A stretch of 64,000 nt of DNA from Clostridiaceae bacterium Marseille-Q3526 (GTDB lineage Bacteria; Bacillota; Clostridia; Lachnospirales; Lachnospiraceae): the NCBI GenBank assembly GCA_018223375.1, contig JAGTTS010000004.1, positions 1 through 64,000 of the forward strand, given 5' to 3'. Of the stretch, positions 25,844 through 34,545 are shown in pieces. The first letter of the stretch is position 1; each line of letters begins with the position of its first letter. Made by a program: the position numbers and the translations under genes. The notes below the pieces were generated by a model. That model ran no database searches. It was not told where the DNA came from and worked only from the letters and a program-made list of their open reading frames with translations.

Positions 25844-26722
25844 ATGGAAGAGAAAAAAAGGATTAAAATTGCTCTCGGAGAGTTTGGAACCGGGAGCGGA
25901 AGCCAGGAACTGTTTGAGAAACTTTCAGACAAAATGGCCAGGGAAGCCGCTTGGGCAGGAGCGAAAATTTTGTGCCTTCCGGAGCTGTCTGCCTGCGGTT
26001 ATTTTATCAGACGGGAGGAACTTCTGGCTGCGGCGCTGACTGCTGGGGAACAGGGGAAAAAGATGGCCGCGACGGCGAAAAAGTACGGAATTTCCCTGAT
26101 TTTCGGATATCCGGAGCGGGATGGGGAAACGATTTATAATTCCTGTCTGGCAGTGGGGGAGAATGGAAGCTGTATCCAGAATATCAGAAAGGTCAATCTG
26201 TGGAAAAGCGAGAAAAAGAGGTTTTCAGAAGGGCGGGATTTCCCAGTGTTTGAAACCTGCGCCGGACAGACTGCCGCTGTGCTGTGCTATGACTTGGAAT
26301 TTCCTGAACCGGCCAGAATCGTATCCATGAACGGGGCCAGACTGATCTTCTGCCCTGCGGCCTGGAGCTTTGCGGCAGAGCGCAGATGGGAGGTCGCTCT
26401 GGCTTCAGCCGCTCTCTGCAATCTGGCCTTTACGGCGGGAGCCAATTACAGGGATGAAAACTGCTGCGGAGGTTCCTGCGTGTACGGCCCGGATGGAAGA
26501 CAGAGAAGCCCGGAGAAAGAAATTCCCATTGAGCTTTCCAGCGCGGGAGAAAGCCGCCTGCTGATCTTTGAGCTGGATCTGGACGAGACAGAAAAGGAGA
26601 GGGAAAAAGTTCCCTATTACGAAGACTGGAAGGGGGAGCTTTACGGGAAGCTTATAAAAGAGGCGTGGGAGAAGAGGAAGCAGAGCGGCAGTTTATTTTC
26701 AAGTGGACTTTCCCCCTCTTAA
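25844..26722 (+). CDS. Nitrilase-superfamily carbon-nitrogen hydrolase
   Basis: A 292-residue cytoplasmic amidase. The Glu-Lys-Cys triad can be read as E in CLPELSACGY (near residue 46), K in IRKVNLW and C in AVLCYDLEFPEPAR. Members cleave amides such as omega-amides, N-carbamoyl compounds or ureido compounds; the precise substrate is not evident. The start follows GGAGAGGCG. There is no obvious functional link with the neighbouring genes, and mtaB downstream has its own candidate promoter. Confidence 0.85.
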   Translation: MEEKKRIKIALGEFGTGSGSQELFEKLSDKMAREAAWAGAKILCLPELSACGYFIRREELLAAALTAGEQGKKMAATAKKYGISLIFGYPERDGETIYNSCLAVGENGSCIQNIRKVNLWKSEKKRFSEGRDFPVFETCAGQTAAVLCYDLEFPEPARIVSMNGARLIFCPAAWSFAAERRWEVALASAALCNLAFTAGANYRDENCCGGSCVYGPDGRQRSPEKEIPIELSSAGESRLLIFELDLDETEKEREKVPYYEDWKGELYGKLIKEAWEKRKQSGSLFSSGLSPS

Positions 26723-26725
26723 TAT
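26697..26725 (+). promoter_or_regulatory. Candidate promoter for mtaB
   Basis: TTTCAA at 26697-26702, 17 bp, TAATAT at 26720-26725. It overlaps the end of the amidase gene. Confidence 0.5.
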
Positions 26726-26822
26726 GGTAAAATTACGAGAACTGCTGAACGTGTGTCAGCCCAGGAAAACGAACGAGAAAAAGGAAATATAGATCATAGC
26801 TTGAGAGAAAGGAAACGTGAAA

Positions 26823-28136
26823 ATGAGAAAAGCTGCCCTTCACAATTTAGGATGCAAGGTAAACGCTTACGAGACAGAGGCCATGCAGCAGATGTTAGAA
26901 GACGCTGGATACGAGATTGTTCCATTTAAAGAGGGAGCGGACGTGTATGTGATCAACACCTGCTCTGTTACCAACGTGGCTGATAAAAAGTCACGCCAGA
27001 TGCTTCACCGGGCAAAGAAGATGAACCCATCGGCAGTGGTGGTGGCCGCAGGCTGCTATGTGCAGGCGGCAGGCGAGGAACTTTTGAAGGACGAGGCGGT
27101 GGACATTGTAGTCGGAAACAACAGAAAGCAGGATCTGGTGTCTATTTTAGACCAGTATTTTGCAGAGCACCAGGGAGTGGAGAACATTATTGACATAGGA
27201 AAGACAGGGGAATACGAGCCTCTTCACATCAGAAAAATCTCCGATCACACCAGGGCCTTTATCAAGGTGCAGGACGGCTGCAACCAGTTTTGCAGCTACT
27301 GCATTATCCCCTACACCAGAGGCCGCGTCAGAAGCAGGCAGATGGAGGACGTGGTGAGAGAGGTGGAGGAGCTTGCCGCCTCCGGCTATAAGGAGATCGT
27401 CCTGACGGGAATCCATTTAAGCTCCTACGGTGTGGATTTTAAGGAGGAGAACATCGGCCTTTTAGATCTGATTGTGCGCCTGGATCAGGTTCCCGGGGTG
27501 GAGCGGATCCGCCTGGGCTCTCTGGAACCCCGGATCATCACAGAAGAGTTCGCCGGTACGCTGGCTGGTCTTAAGAGCTTCTGCCCCCATTTCCACCTGT
27601 CCCTGCAGAGCGGATGCGACGAGACGTTAAAAAGGATGAACCGCCACTACACCACAGAGGATTACGCCCACCGGTGTGAAATTCTCAGGAAATATTTTGA
27701 AAATCCGGCTATTACCACAGACGTGATCGTGGGCTTTCCGCAGGAGACGGAGGAGGAGTTTGAGACGACCAGGGAATTCCTGCGCCGGGTTCATTTCTAC
27801 GAGATGCACGTTTTTAAATATTCCAGGAGAGAGGGGACAAGGGCCGCTGTCATGGAAGGCCAGGTTCCGGAGCAGGAGAAGAACAGGAGAAGCGATATTC
27901 TTCTGGATCTGGAGGCGGAGCTGTCTGATGCTTACCGCCGTTCCTTCCTGGGAAAAGAGGAAGAGGTGCTTTTGGAGGAGCGGGTGTCTGCAGAAGGCCG
28001 CGACTATATGATCGGCCATACGAGACAGTATGTGAAGGCAGTGGTTCCCTACCGGGAGGGCCTTAAAAACGTGACGGTCAGGGGAAAACTTGAGAGAATG
28101 GTGACAGACGAAATTCTGTTTTTGGCAGAGGAATAG
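26823..28136 (+). CDS. mtaB: tRNA (N6-threonylcarbamoyladenosine37-C2) methylthiotransferase MtaB
   Basis: About 437 residues of radical SAM methylthiotransferase. The N-terminal domain binds one cluster through C in NLGCKVN, NTCSVTN and AAGCYVQ; the radical SAM cluster is bound by CNQFCSYCIIP; a C-terminal TRAM domain follows. The NLGCKVN form (rather than the MiaB form) and the length point to MtaB, which converts t6A to ms2t6A at position 37 of tRNAs. A GTG at 26817 is possible, but the ATG at 26823 is better spaced from AAAGGA. Confidence 0.93.
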   Translation: MRKAALHNLGCKVNAYETEAMQQMLEDAGYEIVPFKEGADVYVINTCSVTNVADKKSRQMLHRAKKMNPSAVVVAAGCYVQAAGEELLKDEAVDIVVGNNRKQDLVSILDQYFAEHQGVENIIDIGKTGEYEPLHIRKISDHTRAFIKVQDGCNQFCSYCIIPYTRGRVRSRQMEDVVREVEELAASGYKEIVLTGIHLSSYGVDFKEENIGLLDLIVRLDQVPGVERIRLGSLEPRIITEEFAGTLAGLKSFCPHFHLSLQSGCDETLKRMNRHYTTEDYAHRCEILRKYFENPAITTDVIVGFPQETEEEFETTREFLRRVHFYEMHVFKYSRREGTRAAVMEGQVPEQEKNRRSDILLDLEAELSDAYRRSFLGKEEEVLLEERVSAEGRDYMIGHTRQYVKAVVPYREGLKNVTVRGKLERMVTDEILFLAEE

Positions 28137-28167
28137 AGCCTGCCCGTTGTCTTAAGAAATATTTTTC

Positions 28168-28196
28168 TTGCCGAATGGGATATTTTGGGTTAGAAT
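28168..28196 (+). promoter_or_regulatory. Sigma-A promoter of ireB
   Basis: TTGCCG at 28168-28173, 17 bp, TAGAAT at 28191-28196, a few bases before the ireB leader. Confidence 0.78.
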
Positions 28197-28230
28197 AAAT
28201 GAGAGTAGTAAAAGGACGTGAGAGATAACC

Positions 28231-28494
28231 ATGGGTGATATGAAGAATACGCAGTTTTTTAAAACAGTACAGGATGATACAAAGCTGGAGGTGAGCCAGG
28301 TTCTGGAGCAGGTATACTTTGCTCTGACAGAGAAGGGCTACAACCCGATTAACCAGATTGTAGGGTATATTATGTCAGGAGACCCCACCTATATCACCAG
28401 CCACAAAAGTGCCAGAAGCCTGATTATGAAGGTAGAGCGTGATGAAATTCTGGAAGAGCTGATGAAAAATTATGTGGAGACGCGGCTTAGATAA
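28231..28494 (+). CDS. ireB: IreB-family regulatory phosphoprotein (UPF0297)
   Basis: An 87-residue protein of the DUF965/IreB family, recognised by [34 protein letters not shown] (given here in short: YNPINQ and SGDPTYIT are the diagnostic parts). In Enterococcus IreB is phosphorylated by the PASTA-domain kinase IreK and affects cephalosporin resistance. The threonines near the N-terminus ([11 protein letters not shown]) are the equivalent candidate sites. The order ireB-ruvX-DUF1292 is conserved in Firmicutes; alaS, often placed before it, is absent here. Confidence 0.93.
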   Translation: MGDMKNTQFFKTVQDDTKLEVSQVLEQVYFALTEKGYNPINQIVGYIMSGDPTYITSHKSARSLIMKVERDEILEELMKNYVETRLR

Positions 28495-28503
28495 AGGCAG
28501 GAA

Positions 28504-28554
28504 AAGCGGGAAGCAGAACCGGCAGGGAGTATCTCCCGGGATTCTGCCCCGCTT
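28504..28554 (+). other. Long hairpin between ireB and ruvX
   Basis: Three nested stems: AAGCGGG/CCCGCTT outside, CAGAA/TTCTG next, and GGGAG/CTCCC around a TAT loop. It lacks a T-run, so it may protect the ireB mRNA end or act with a factor rather than terminate by itself. Confidence 0.6.
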
Positions 28555-28635
28555 TGGCGGTATATTCAGCTGATATACGGAAAGCCGCACAGGCAGAGAA
28601 TGCGAAAGCGGAATCGGACATACAGAAACAGGGAG

Positions 28636-28663
28636 TTGGCATTGCGCCAGCTTGTTTTATAGT
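28636..28663 (+). promoter_or_regulatory. Candidate promoter for ruvX
   Basis: TTGGCA at 28636-28641, 16 bp, TATAGT at 28658-28663, about 70 bp before the ruvX start. Confidence 0.55.
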
Positions 28664-28734
28664 GGGAAAATACCCTCAGTCTGCAGGAGCACACACGGTT
28701 CCTGTAAACGGAGGGTTTATGGAGAGCCAGTAAA

Positions 28735-29157
28735 ATGAGAATAATGGGACTTGACTTCGGTTCCAGAACCACAGGAGTGGCAGTCAGCGATCCCCTGGGG
28801 ATAACGGCCCAGGGCGTAGAGACGATTGTCCGCAAGGATGAGAATAAGCTGCGCCAGACCTGTGCCAGAATTGAGGAACTGATCAAAGAGTATGAGATTG
28901 AGGAAATCGTGTTAGGATATCCTAAGAACATGAACAATACGGCAGGAGAGCGGGCGGAGAAGACAGAGGCATTTAAGGCCATGCTGGAACGCCGGACGGG
29001 AAAGCCGGTGATTCTCTGGGACGAGCGTCTGACGACCATAGCCGCCGAGCGGGTGCTTATGGAGAGCGGCGTCCGCAGGGAGAACAGAAAGGCAGTGGTG
29101 GACAAGATCGCCGCCGTTTTGATTCTGCAGGGATATCTGGATTCGCGAAGCGTTTAG
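28735..29157 (+). CDS. ruvX: Putative Holliday junction resolvase RuvX/YqgF
   Basis: A 140-residue RNase H-fold protein of the YqgF family. It shows [18 protein letters not shown] (catalytic Asp near residue 6), the middle segment [17 protein letters not shown], and [14 protein letters not shown] with D and E. It has been implicated in pre-16S rRNA 5'-end processing and in junction resolution. The operon continues with DUF1292 and RNase J, which fits an RNA-processing role. Confidence 0.93.
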   Translation: MRIMGLDFGSRTTGVAVSDPLGITAQGVETIVRKDENKLRQTCARIEELIKEYEIEEIVLGYPKNMNNTAGERAEKTEAFKAMLERRTGKPVILWDERLTTIAAERVLMESGVRRENRKAVVDKIAAVLILQGYLDSRSV

Positions 29158-29191
29158 AGGATAACTGAAAAAAACAGACAGGAGACAGAAA

Positions 29192-29485
29192 ATGAACGAT
29201 ATGTTTGATAAGATAGATGAAATGGAAAATAAGATTACCCTTCAGTCTGAGGACGGGGAGCCGATTGATTTCTATGTTCTCGAGGAGACGAAGTTAAACG
29301 GGGAAAATTTCCTTTTAGTAACAGATTCTAAAGAGGGGGACGGCGAATGCTACCTTCTTAAGGATATATCAAAACCAGAGGACGCTGAGGCAGTGTATGA
29401 ATTCGTAGAGGAGGACGGCGAGCTTGATTACCTCTCCCGGATTTTCAACGAGCTGATGGGCGACATGGGGATTGAGATAGAATAA
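29192..29485 (+). CDS. DUF1292 family protein (YrzB-like)
   Basis: A 97-residue very acidic protein. Family marks are ITLQSEDGEPIDFYVLEET and YLLKDIS near the middle. The function is unknown; the gene habitually follows ireB-ruvX in Firmicutes. Here it is 34 bp after ruvX and 21 bp before the RNase J gene, so it is part of the same transcription unit. Confidence 0.88.
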   Translation: MNDMFDKIDEMENKITLQSEDGEPIDFYVLEETKLNGENFLLVTDSKEGDGECYLLKDISKPEDAEAVYEFVEEDGELDYLSRIFNELMGDMGIEIE

Positions 29486-29506
29486 GACATCGGAGGTGCG
29501 ATTTAT

Positions 29507-31174
29507 TTGAAAAAGGACACAAAAAATAATAAGGTAAAGATTATACCGCTCGGAGGCCTGGAGCAGATCGGAATGAATATGACGGCCTTTGAGTACGAGG
29601 ACAGTATTATTGTGGTGGACTGCGGACTGGCCTTCCCCAGCGACGACATGCTGGGCATTGACCTGGTCATTCCGGACGTCACCTATCTGAAGAACAACAT
29701 TGACAAGGTCAAGGGCTTTGTGATCACCCACGGACATGAGGATCACATCGGCGCCCTTCCCTACGTGCTGAAGGACGTGCCTGCGCCGGTGTACGGCACA
29801 AAGCTGACCATCGGGCTGATTGAGCACAAGCTGAAGGAGCACAACATGCTGCGCACCATCAAGAGAAAGGTGGTAAAGCACGGCCAGTCCATTAACCTGG
29901 GCTGCTTCAGGGTGGAGTTTGTGAAGACGAACCACAGTATTGTGGACGCTTCTGCCCTGGCGATTTTCACACCGGCGGGCATCATTGTCCACACCGGCGA
30001 CTTCAAGATCGACTACACGCCTGTATTCGGCGAGCCGGCTGATCTGCAGCGGTTTGCGGAGCTTGGAAAGAAGGGCGTTCTGGCCCTGATGTGCGACAGC
30101 ACCAACGCCATCCGCCCTGGCTTTACCATGTCGGAGAGGACGGTAGGAAAGACCTTTGACGCTATTTTCTCAGAGCATCAGAACAACCGGATTATCGTGG
30201 CAACCTTCGCTTCCAACGTGGATCGTGTGCAGCAGATTATCAGCTCTGCCTGCAAGTACGGCAGAAAGGTAGTGATCGAGGGCCGCAGCATGGTGAACGT
30301 CATCGGAACGGCCAGCGAGCTGGGCTATATTGACATTCCGGAAGGCACTCTGATTGACATTGAAAACCTGAAAAACTACAGGCCGGAGGATACAGTATTA
30401 ATTACTACAGGAAGCCAGGGCGAGTCCATGGCGGCTCTCTCCAGAATGGCGGCCAGCCTTCACAGAAAGGTATCCATTATGCCGGGAGACGTGGTGATTT
30501 TAAGCTCCACACCGATTCCGGGCAACGAGAAGGCAGTTTCCAGGGTAATCAACGAGCTGTCCATGAAGGGAGCCGAGGTGATTAACCAGGATACCCACGT
30601 TTCCGGCCACGCCTGTCAGGAGGAGATTAAGCTTATCTACTCTCTGGTGCGCCCGAAATACGCCATTCCTGTTCACGGCGAGTACCGCCACCTGATGGCC
30701 CAGAAGAAGCTGGCAGAGTCTATGGGAATTCCCAAGGAGAACGTGATTGTCATGTCCTCCGGAGATGTGATCGAGATCGGAGACGAGGGCTATAAGACGG
30801 TAGACCACGTTCAGTCCGGCGGCATTCTGGTAGACGGACTGGGCATCGGCGACGTGGGCAATATTGTCCTCAGAGACCGCCAGAATCTGGCCCAGAACGG
30901 TATTATCGTGGTGGTGCTCACTCTGGAAAAATACAGCAATCAGCTGCTTGCAGGACCGGATATTGTGTCCAGAGGCTTCGTGTATGTGAGAGAGTCCGAG
31001 GATCTGATGGACGAGGCCCAGGCCATTGTGGACGCGGCGGTTCAGGACTGCTTAAAGCGCCACGTCAGCGACTGGGGCAAGATTAAGAACATTATCCGCG
31101 ACAGCTTAAGCGATTTCCTGTGGAAGAGAATGAAGAGAAATCCGATGATTCTTCCGATTATCATGGAAGTATAG
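29507..31174 (+). CDS. rnj: Ribonuclease J
   Basis: A 555-residue metallo-beta-lactamase/beta-CASP nuclease with 5'-exonuclease and endonuclease activity on mRNA and rRNA precursors. The zinc-binding THGHEDHIGALPY is near residue 74, the CASP domain follows, then a C-terminal domain. The start is TTG, 8 bases from GGAGGTG; no nearby ATG gives the conserved N-terminus (KIIPLGGLEQIGMNMT). It is in the ireB-ruvX-DUF1292 cluster, consistent with RNA maturation. Confidence 0.95.
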   Translation: MKKDTKNNKVKIIPLGGLEQIGMNMTAFEYEDSIIVVDCGLAFPSDDMLGIDLVIPDVTYLKNNIDKVKGFVITHGHEDHIGALPYVLKDVPAPVYGTKLTIGLIEHKLKEHNMLRTIKRKVVKHGQSINLGCFRVEFVKTNHSIVDASALAIFTPAGIIVHTGDFKIDYTPVFGEPADLQRFAELGKKGVLALMCDSTNAIRPGFTMSERTVGKTFDAIFSEHQNNRIIVATFASNVDRVQQIISSACKYGRKVVIEGRSMVNVIGTASELGYIDIPEGTLIDIENLKNYRPEDTVLITTGSQGESMAALSRMAASLHRKVSIMPGDVVILSSTPIPGNEKAVSRVINELSMKGAEVINQDTHVSGHACQEEIKLIYSLVRPKYAIPVHGEYRHLMAQKKLAESMGIPKENVIVMSSGDVIEIGDEGYKTVDHVQSGGILVDGLGIGDVGNIVLRDRQNLAQNGIIVVVLTLEKYSNQLLAGPDIVSRGFVYVRESEDLMDEAQAIVDAAVQDCLKRHVSDWGKIKNIIRDSLSDFLWKRMKRNPMILPIIMEV

Positions 31175-31216
31175 GAGATATAAGGCAGCGAAGGACAGAC
31201 TGCGAGGAAATGAGAT

Positions 31217-31624
31217 ATGAGCCGTAGAACGAGGGAAATTAACCGGGTGACAGGAGGAATTATAAGTATCTCTCTGAAGCTGATTCTGTTAGCTCTTGTC
31301 TGCATTCTCATGTATGAGGGCGTGACAAGAGGCTACAGCTTCGGCCATGAGATCTTTGCCCCTGCGCCCATGGCCCAGGGGGAGGGAGTATCGAGGCAGG
31401 TTACAGTGGAGAAGGGAATGTCGGCCATGGAGACAGGGAAACTGTTAAAGGCCCAGGGCCTGATTCCCAATGAGTACGTGTTTGCCATAGAAGCCTCCCT
31501 CTATGAGTACGAGATTCACCCGGGAACCTATACCTTTAACACTGCTCAGACCTCCATGGACATGCTTCAGATGCTGGATGACAGTCCGGGAGTTTCCGAT
31601 GAGGAGACAGAGGAGAAAGAATGA
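31217..31624 (+). CDS. Small membrane protein resembling the N-terminal part of MltG/YceG
   Basis: A 135-residue protein: one membrane helix at about residues 14-33, then an extracellular segment with VTVEKGMSAMETGKLLKAQGLI and IHPGTYTFNTAQTSMDMLQML. These two stretches match the LysM-like region of the YceG/MltG endolytic transglycosylase family, but the catalytic domain with its Glu is absent. It is either a lineage-specific short paralogue or a gene reduced from mltG. Its stop codon overlaps the next start (ATGA), indicating coupling with the methyltransferase. Confidence 0.65.
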   Translation: MSRRTREINRVTGGIISISLKLILLALVCILMYEGVTRGYSFGHEIFAPAPMAQGEGVSRQVTVEKGMSAMETGKLLKAQGLIPNEYVFAIEASLYEYEIHPGTYTFNTAQTSMDMLQMLDDSPGVSDEETEEKE

Positions 31625-32295
31625 TTGTAAACGAGAGACTGACTTCCTATCTCCATTCTCTGGATCGGGGAAATGGAGAGCTTTTAGACAGGATTGAGGC
31701 GGAGGCGGTAAGGGATTTTGTCCCGATTATCAGAAAAGAGACGGGAGCCCTCTTAAAAACGCTGGTGGCTTTAAAGCAGCCCAGGGCGATTCTGGAGGTG
31801 GGAACGGCGGTGGGCTATTCTGCCCTTCTGATGGGCCGGGCGATGCCTGCCGGCTGCCATCTCACCACCATAGAAAAGTATGAGAAGCGCCTGCCGATTG
31901 CCCGGGAGAACTTCCGGAGAGCTAGCATGGAGGACAGAATCACCCTGTTAGAGGGGGATGCGGAGGAGATCCTGGCGGGCCTTACGGGAACCTGGGATTT
32001 TATCTTCATGGACGCAGCCAAAGGACAGTACCTCCACTGGCTGCCCATGCTGCTTCGGCTGATGCCGGAGGGGGGAGTCCTGATTTCTGACAACGTACTG
32101 CAGGACGGCGATTTGATCGAGTCGCGGTACGCGGTGGAGCGCAGAAACCGTACTATCCACAGCAGGATGAGGGAGTATCTCTATGCGCTGACCCACATGG
32201 AGGAACTGGAAACCAGCGTGCTTCCCATTGGAGACGGCGTGACGGTCAGCGTAAAGAAGTCCGCAGGACGACAGACAGATCCTGCAGAATCATAG
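31621..32295 (+). CDS. SAM-dependent O-methyltransferase (YrrM-like)
   Basis: A 224-residue class I methyltransferase of the catechol-O-methyltransferase type, with motif I ILEVGTAVGYSALLMGRA, then TIEKYEKRLPIARENF and IFMDAAKGQYLHWLPM. In Bacillus subtilis the relative TrmR (YrrM) methylates 5-hydroxyuridine in tRNA to 5-methoxyuridine, and the neighbouring U32 genes make the hydroxyuridine. The same pairing is seen here, so this is probably the tRNA wobble-uridine methyltransferase. Confidence 0.83.
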   Translation: MIVNERLTSYLHSLDRGNGELLDRIEAEAVRDFVPIIRKETGALLKTLVALKQPRAILEVGTAVGYSALLMGRAMPAGCHLTTIEKYEKRLPIARENFRRASMEDRITLLEGDAEEILAGLTGTWDFIFMDAAKGQYLHWLPMLLRLMPEGGVLISDNVLQDGDLIESRYAVERRNRTIHSRMREYLYALTHMEELETSVLPIGDGVTVSVKKSAGRQTDPAES

Positions 32296-32312
32296 AATAG
32301 AGGAAGAGACGG

Positions 32313-33572
32313 ATGAGAGAACTGGAGCTTTTAATTCCAGCCGGAAGTCTGGACGTGCTGAAAACTGCTGTCATTTACGGCGCAGATGCAGTCTACATCG
32401 GAGGCGAGGCCTTCGGACTTCGGGCGAAAGCGAAAAACTTTACCAAGGAAGATATGAAGGAGGGAATCGCCTTTGCCCACGAGAGAGGGGTAAAGGTCTA
32501 GGTGACCGCCAATATTTTAGCTCACAATGAGGATCTGCCCGGCGTGGAGGAATATTTTGAGGAGATGAAGGAGGTGCGTCCCGACGCACTGATTATCTCA
32601 GATCCGGGCGTATTCGCCATTGCCAGAAAGATTCTTCCGGATATGGAGCTTCATGTGAGCACCCAGGCCAACAATACGAACTACGGGACCTTCCTGTTCT
32701 GGTACAATCAGGGAGCGAAACGGGTGGTGACAGCCAGAGAGCTGTCCTTAAAGGAGATTAAAGAGATCAGGGACAGGATTCCCGAGGATATGGAGATTGA
32801 GAGCTTTATCCACGGAGCCATGTGTATTTCCTACTCCGGACGCTGCCTTCTCAGCAACTATTTTGTGGGAAGAGACGCCAATCAGGGCGCCTGCACCCAC
32901 CCCTGCCGCTGGAAGTATTCTGTGGTGGAGGAGACAAGGCCTGGCGAATATATGCCGGTCTATGAGAATGAGAGGGGAACCTATATTTTCAATTCCAAGG
33001 ATCTGTGCATGATTGAGCACATTCCGGAGATGATTGAGGCCGGAATTGACAGCTTCAAGATCGAGGGCCGGATGAAGACCGCTCTCTATGTGGCCACGGT
33101 GGCCAGAACCTACCGGAAGGCTATTGACGACTATCTGGAGAGCCCGGAGAAGTACAGAGCCAATATGGAGTGGTACAAGGCGGAGATTGGAAAGTGTACC
33201 TACCGTGAGTTTACCACGGGCTTTTATTTCCACAAGCCGGATGCCACAACCCAGATTTATGACAGCAATACCTATGTAAAGAATTACACCTATATCGGAA
33301 CAGTGGAGACTGTGTTTGAGGACGGAAGCTTCCAGATGGAGCAGAAAAACAAGTTCACAGTGGGAGAGACCATTGAGATCATGAAGCCGGACGGCAGAAA
33401 TCTGGCTGTCACAGTGGAGGAGATCCGAAATGAAGAGGGAGAGCAGATGGAGAGCGCTCCCCATCCGAAACAGATTCTTAGGGTGAGACTGTCTGAAACG
33501 CCAAAGGCCTATGATATTTTAAGAAGAAGCGAACAGAATGAAGAGAAAGAGGCAGAGCAGTCTGCGTGCTAG
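32313..33572 (+). pseudogene. U32-family peptidase/tRNA hydroxylation protein split by an in-frame amber codon
   Basis: The gene would encode about 419 residues of the U32 family (YrrO/TrhP type). The N-terminus is LELLIPAGSLDVLKTAVIYGADAVYIGG. The cysteine-rich region GAMCISYSGRCLL...ACTHPCRW probably carries the Fe-S cluster, and a C-terminal beta-barrel-like part follows. Codon 63 is TAG (32499-32501): the frame reads ...GVKV-stop-VTANILAHNEDLPG..., where relatives have Tyr (KVYVTAN), so a single TAC or TAT to TAG change explains it. No frameshift is involved. A GTG follows the stop directly, with GAGAGGGG upstream, so a 356-residue C-terminal part could be re-initiated. TAG ends many other genes here, so it is a true stop. 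Confidence 0.85.
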
Positions 33573-33600
33573 GCAGTCTGCAGGGCTCTTCGACTGAAAT

Positions 33601-33644
33601 GGGGGATGCGAAAGGGCAGAAATGCTGATTTTGCACCCCCTTTT
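33601..33644 (+). terminator. Possible weak terminator after the U32 gene
   Basis: GGGGGATGCGAAA can pair with TTTTGCACCCCC with small bulges, followed by TTTT. The T-run is short, so termination may be partial. Confidence 0.4.
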
Positions 33645-33669
33645 AGCTCAGCAGGAAGGAGGAACGACG

Positions 33670-34497
33670 ATGAACTGGATATTGGAGGCGGCGGCAGGGC
33701 TGTGCCTGCTCTACTATGGAGCGCTTGTGGCGTTCACGGGATTTTCCTTTTCCTTTTCCCTGTTCTGGCCGCTCTGCGCCGCTGTTCTTGGACTGTTTGC
33801 AGTGGGACGCCGCTATTATGCGGGACACAGAGAACAGATTCCTGTCTGGGCGGCCGTAGCGGCCGTGACGGCGGCGGGGGCGGTTCTGGCTGTCCTCCTG
33901 ACAGCTGCCGCTCTCATAGGAACGGGAATTCTGACGGCCACAAAGAACAGTATGGACTATGTGATTGTCCTGGGTGCCAAGGTGGAGGGAAGGGAGCCCA
34001 GCCGCACGCTGAAGAAGCGGCTGGATCAGGCCATCGAGTATGCGGAGAGAAATCCCAATACCTTTCTGGTGCTCTCCGGAGGAAAAGGGGAGGACGAGGA
34101 GATTTCGGAAGCCCAGGCCATGTATGAATATCTGCGTTTTAACGGAGTGCCGGAAAACCAGCTGCTTTTGGAGATGCGATCCACAAACACAGTGGAAAAT
34201 ATCCAGTACAGCCTGGAGGCCATCCGCAAACAGGAAAACTGGAAGGACAGCGTGTTCCGGCAGATTTTCGGAGACGTGGCCCAGAACGCCTACTCGCCGG
34301 GAGACGATCTGGATTCTATCCACATTGGAATTCTGACCAGCGATTTTCATCTGTTCAGGGCCAAGGCCATCGCCAGAAAGCAGGGAGTGAAAAATGTGTA
34401 CGGCATAGCCGCGCCCACAGATATCGGCCTGGCGCCAAACCTGTGGATCCGGGAATGCTTTGCCATATTAAAAGATAAATTTATGGGAAATATATAA
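33670..34497 (+). CDS. YdcF-family (DUF218) membrane protein
   Basis: A 275-residue protein with three or four N-terminal membrane segments (residues ~5-95) and a DUF218 domain: DYVIVLGAKVEGREPS, FLVLSGGKGEDEEISEAQAM and ENQLLLEMRSTNTVENI. Relatives (ElyC, SanA, YdcF) affect envelope integrity or bind SAM; the biochemical role is unsettled. I chose the ATG at 33670 because AGGAAGGAGG precedes it and the alternative start 48 bases upstream lies in the hairpin region. Confidence 0.85.
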   Translation: MNWILEAAAGLCLLYYGALVAFTGFSFSFSLFWPLCAAVLGLFAVGRRYYAGHREQIPVWAAVAAVTAAGAVLAVLLTAAALIGTGILTATKNSMDYVIVLGAKVEGREPSRTLKKRLDQAIEYAERNPNTFLVLSGGKGEDEEISEAQAMYEYLRFNGVPENQLLLEMRSTNTVENIQYSLEAIRKQENWKDSVFRQIFGDVAQNAYSPGDDLDSIHIGILTSDFHLFRAKAIARKQGVKNVYGIAAPTDIGLAPNLWIRECFAILKDKFMGNI

Positions 34498-34545
34498 GTA
34501 TTAAAAAGCCCCAAGACAGAATTCGAGAAAGAAGAGGGAGATTAT

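Noticed and set aside
32313..32502. Pyrrolysine or recoded amber in the U32 gene
   Set aside because: Nearby genes (for example the HAD phosphatase and lepA) end in TAG, no recoding signal is evident, and homologues have Tyr; a point mutation or sequence error is simpler.
33640..33660. tRNA-like words (TTTTAGCTCAGCAGG) before the YdcF gene
   Set aside because: Only a D-arm-like stretch; no acceptor stem, anticodon arm or TTC loop.
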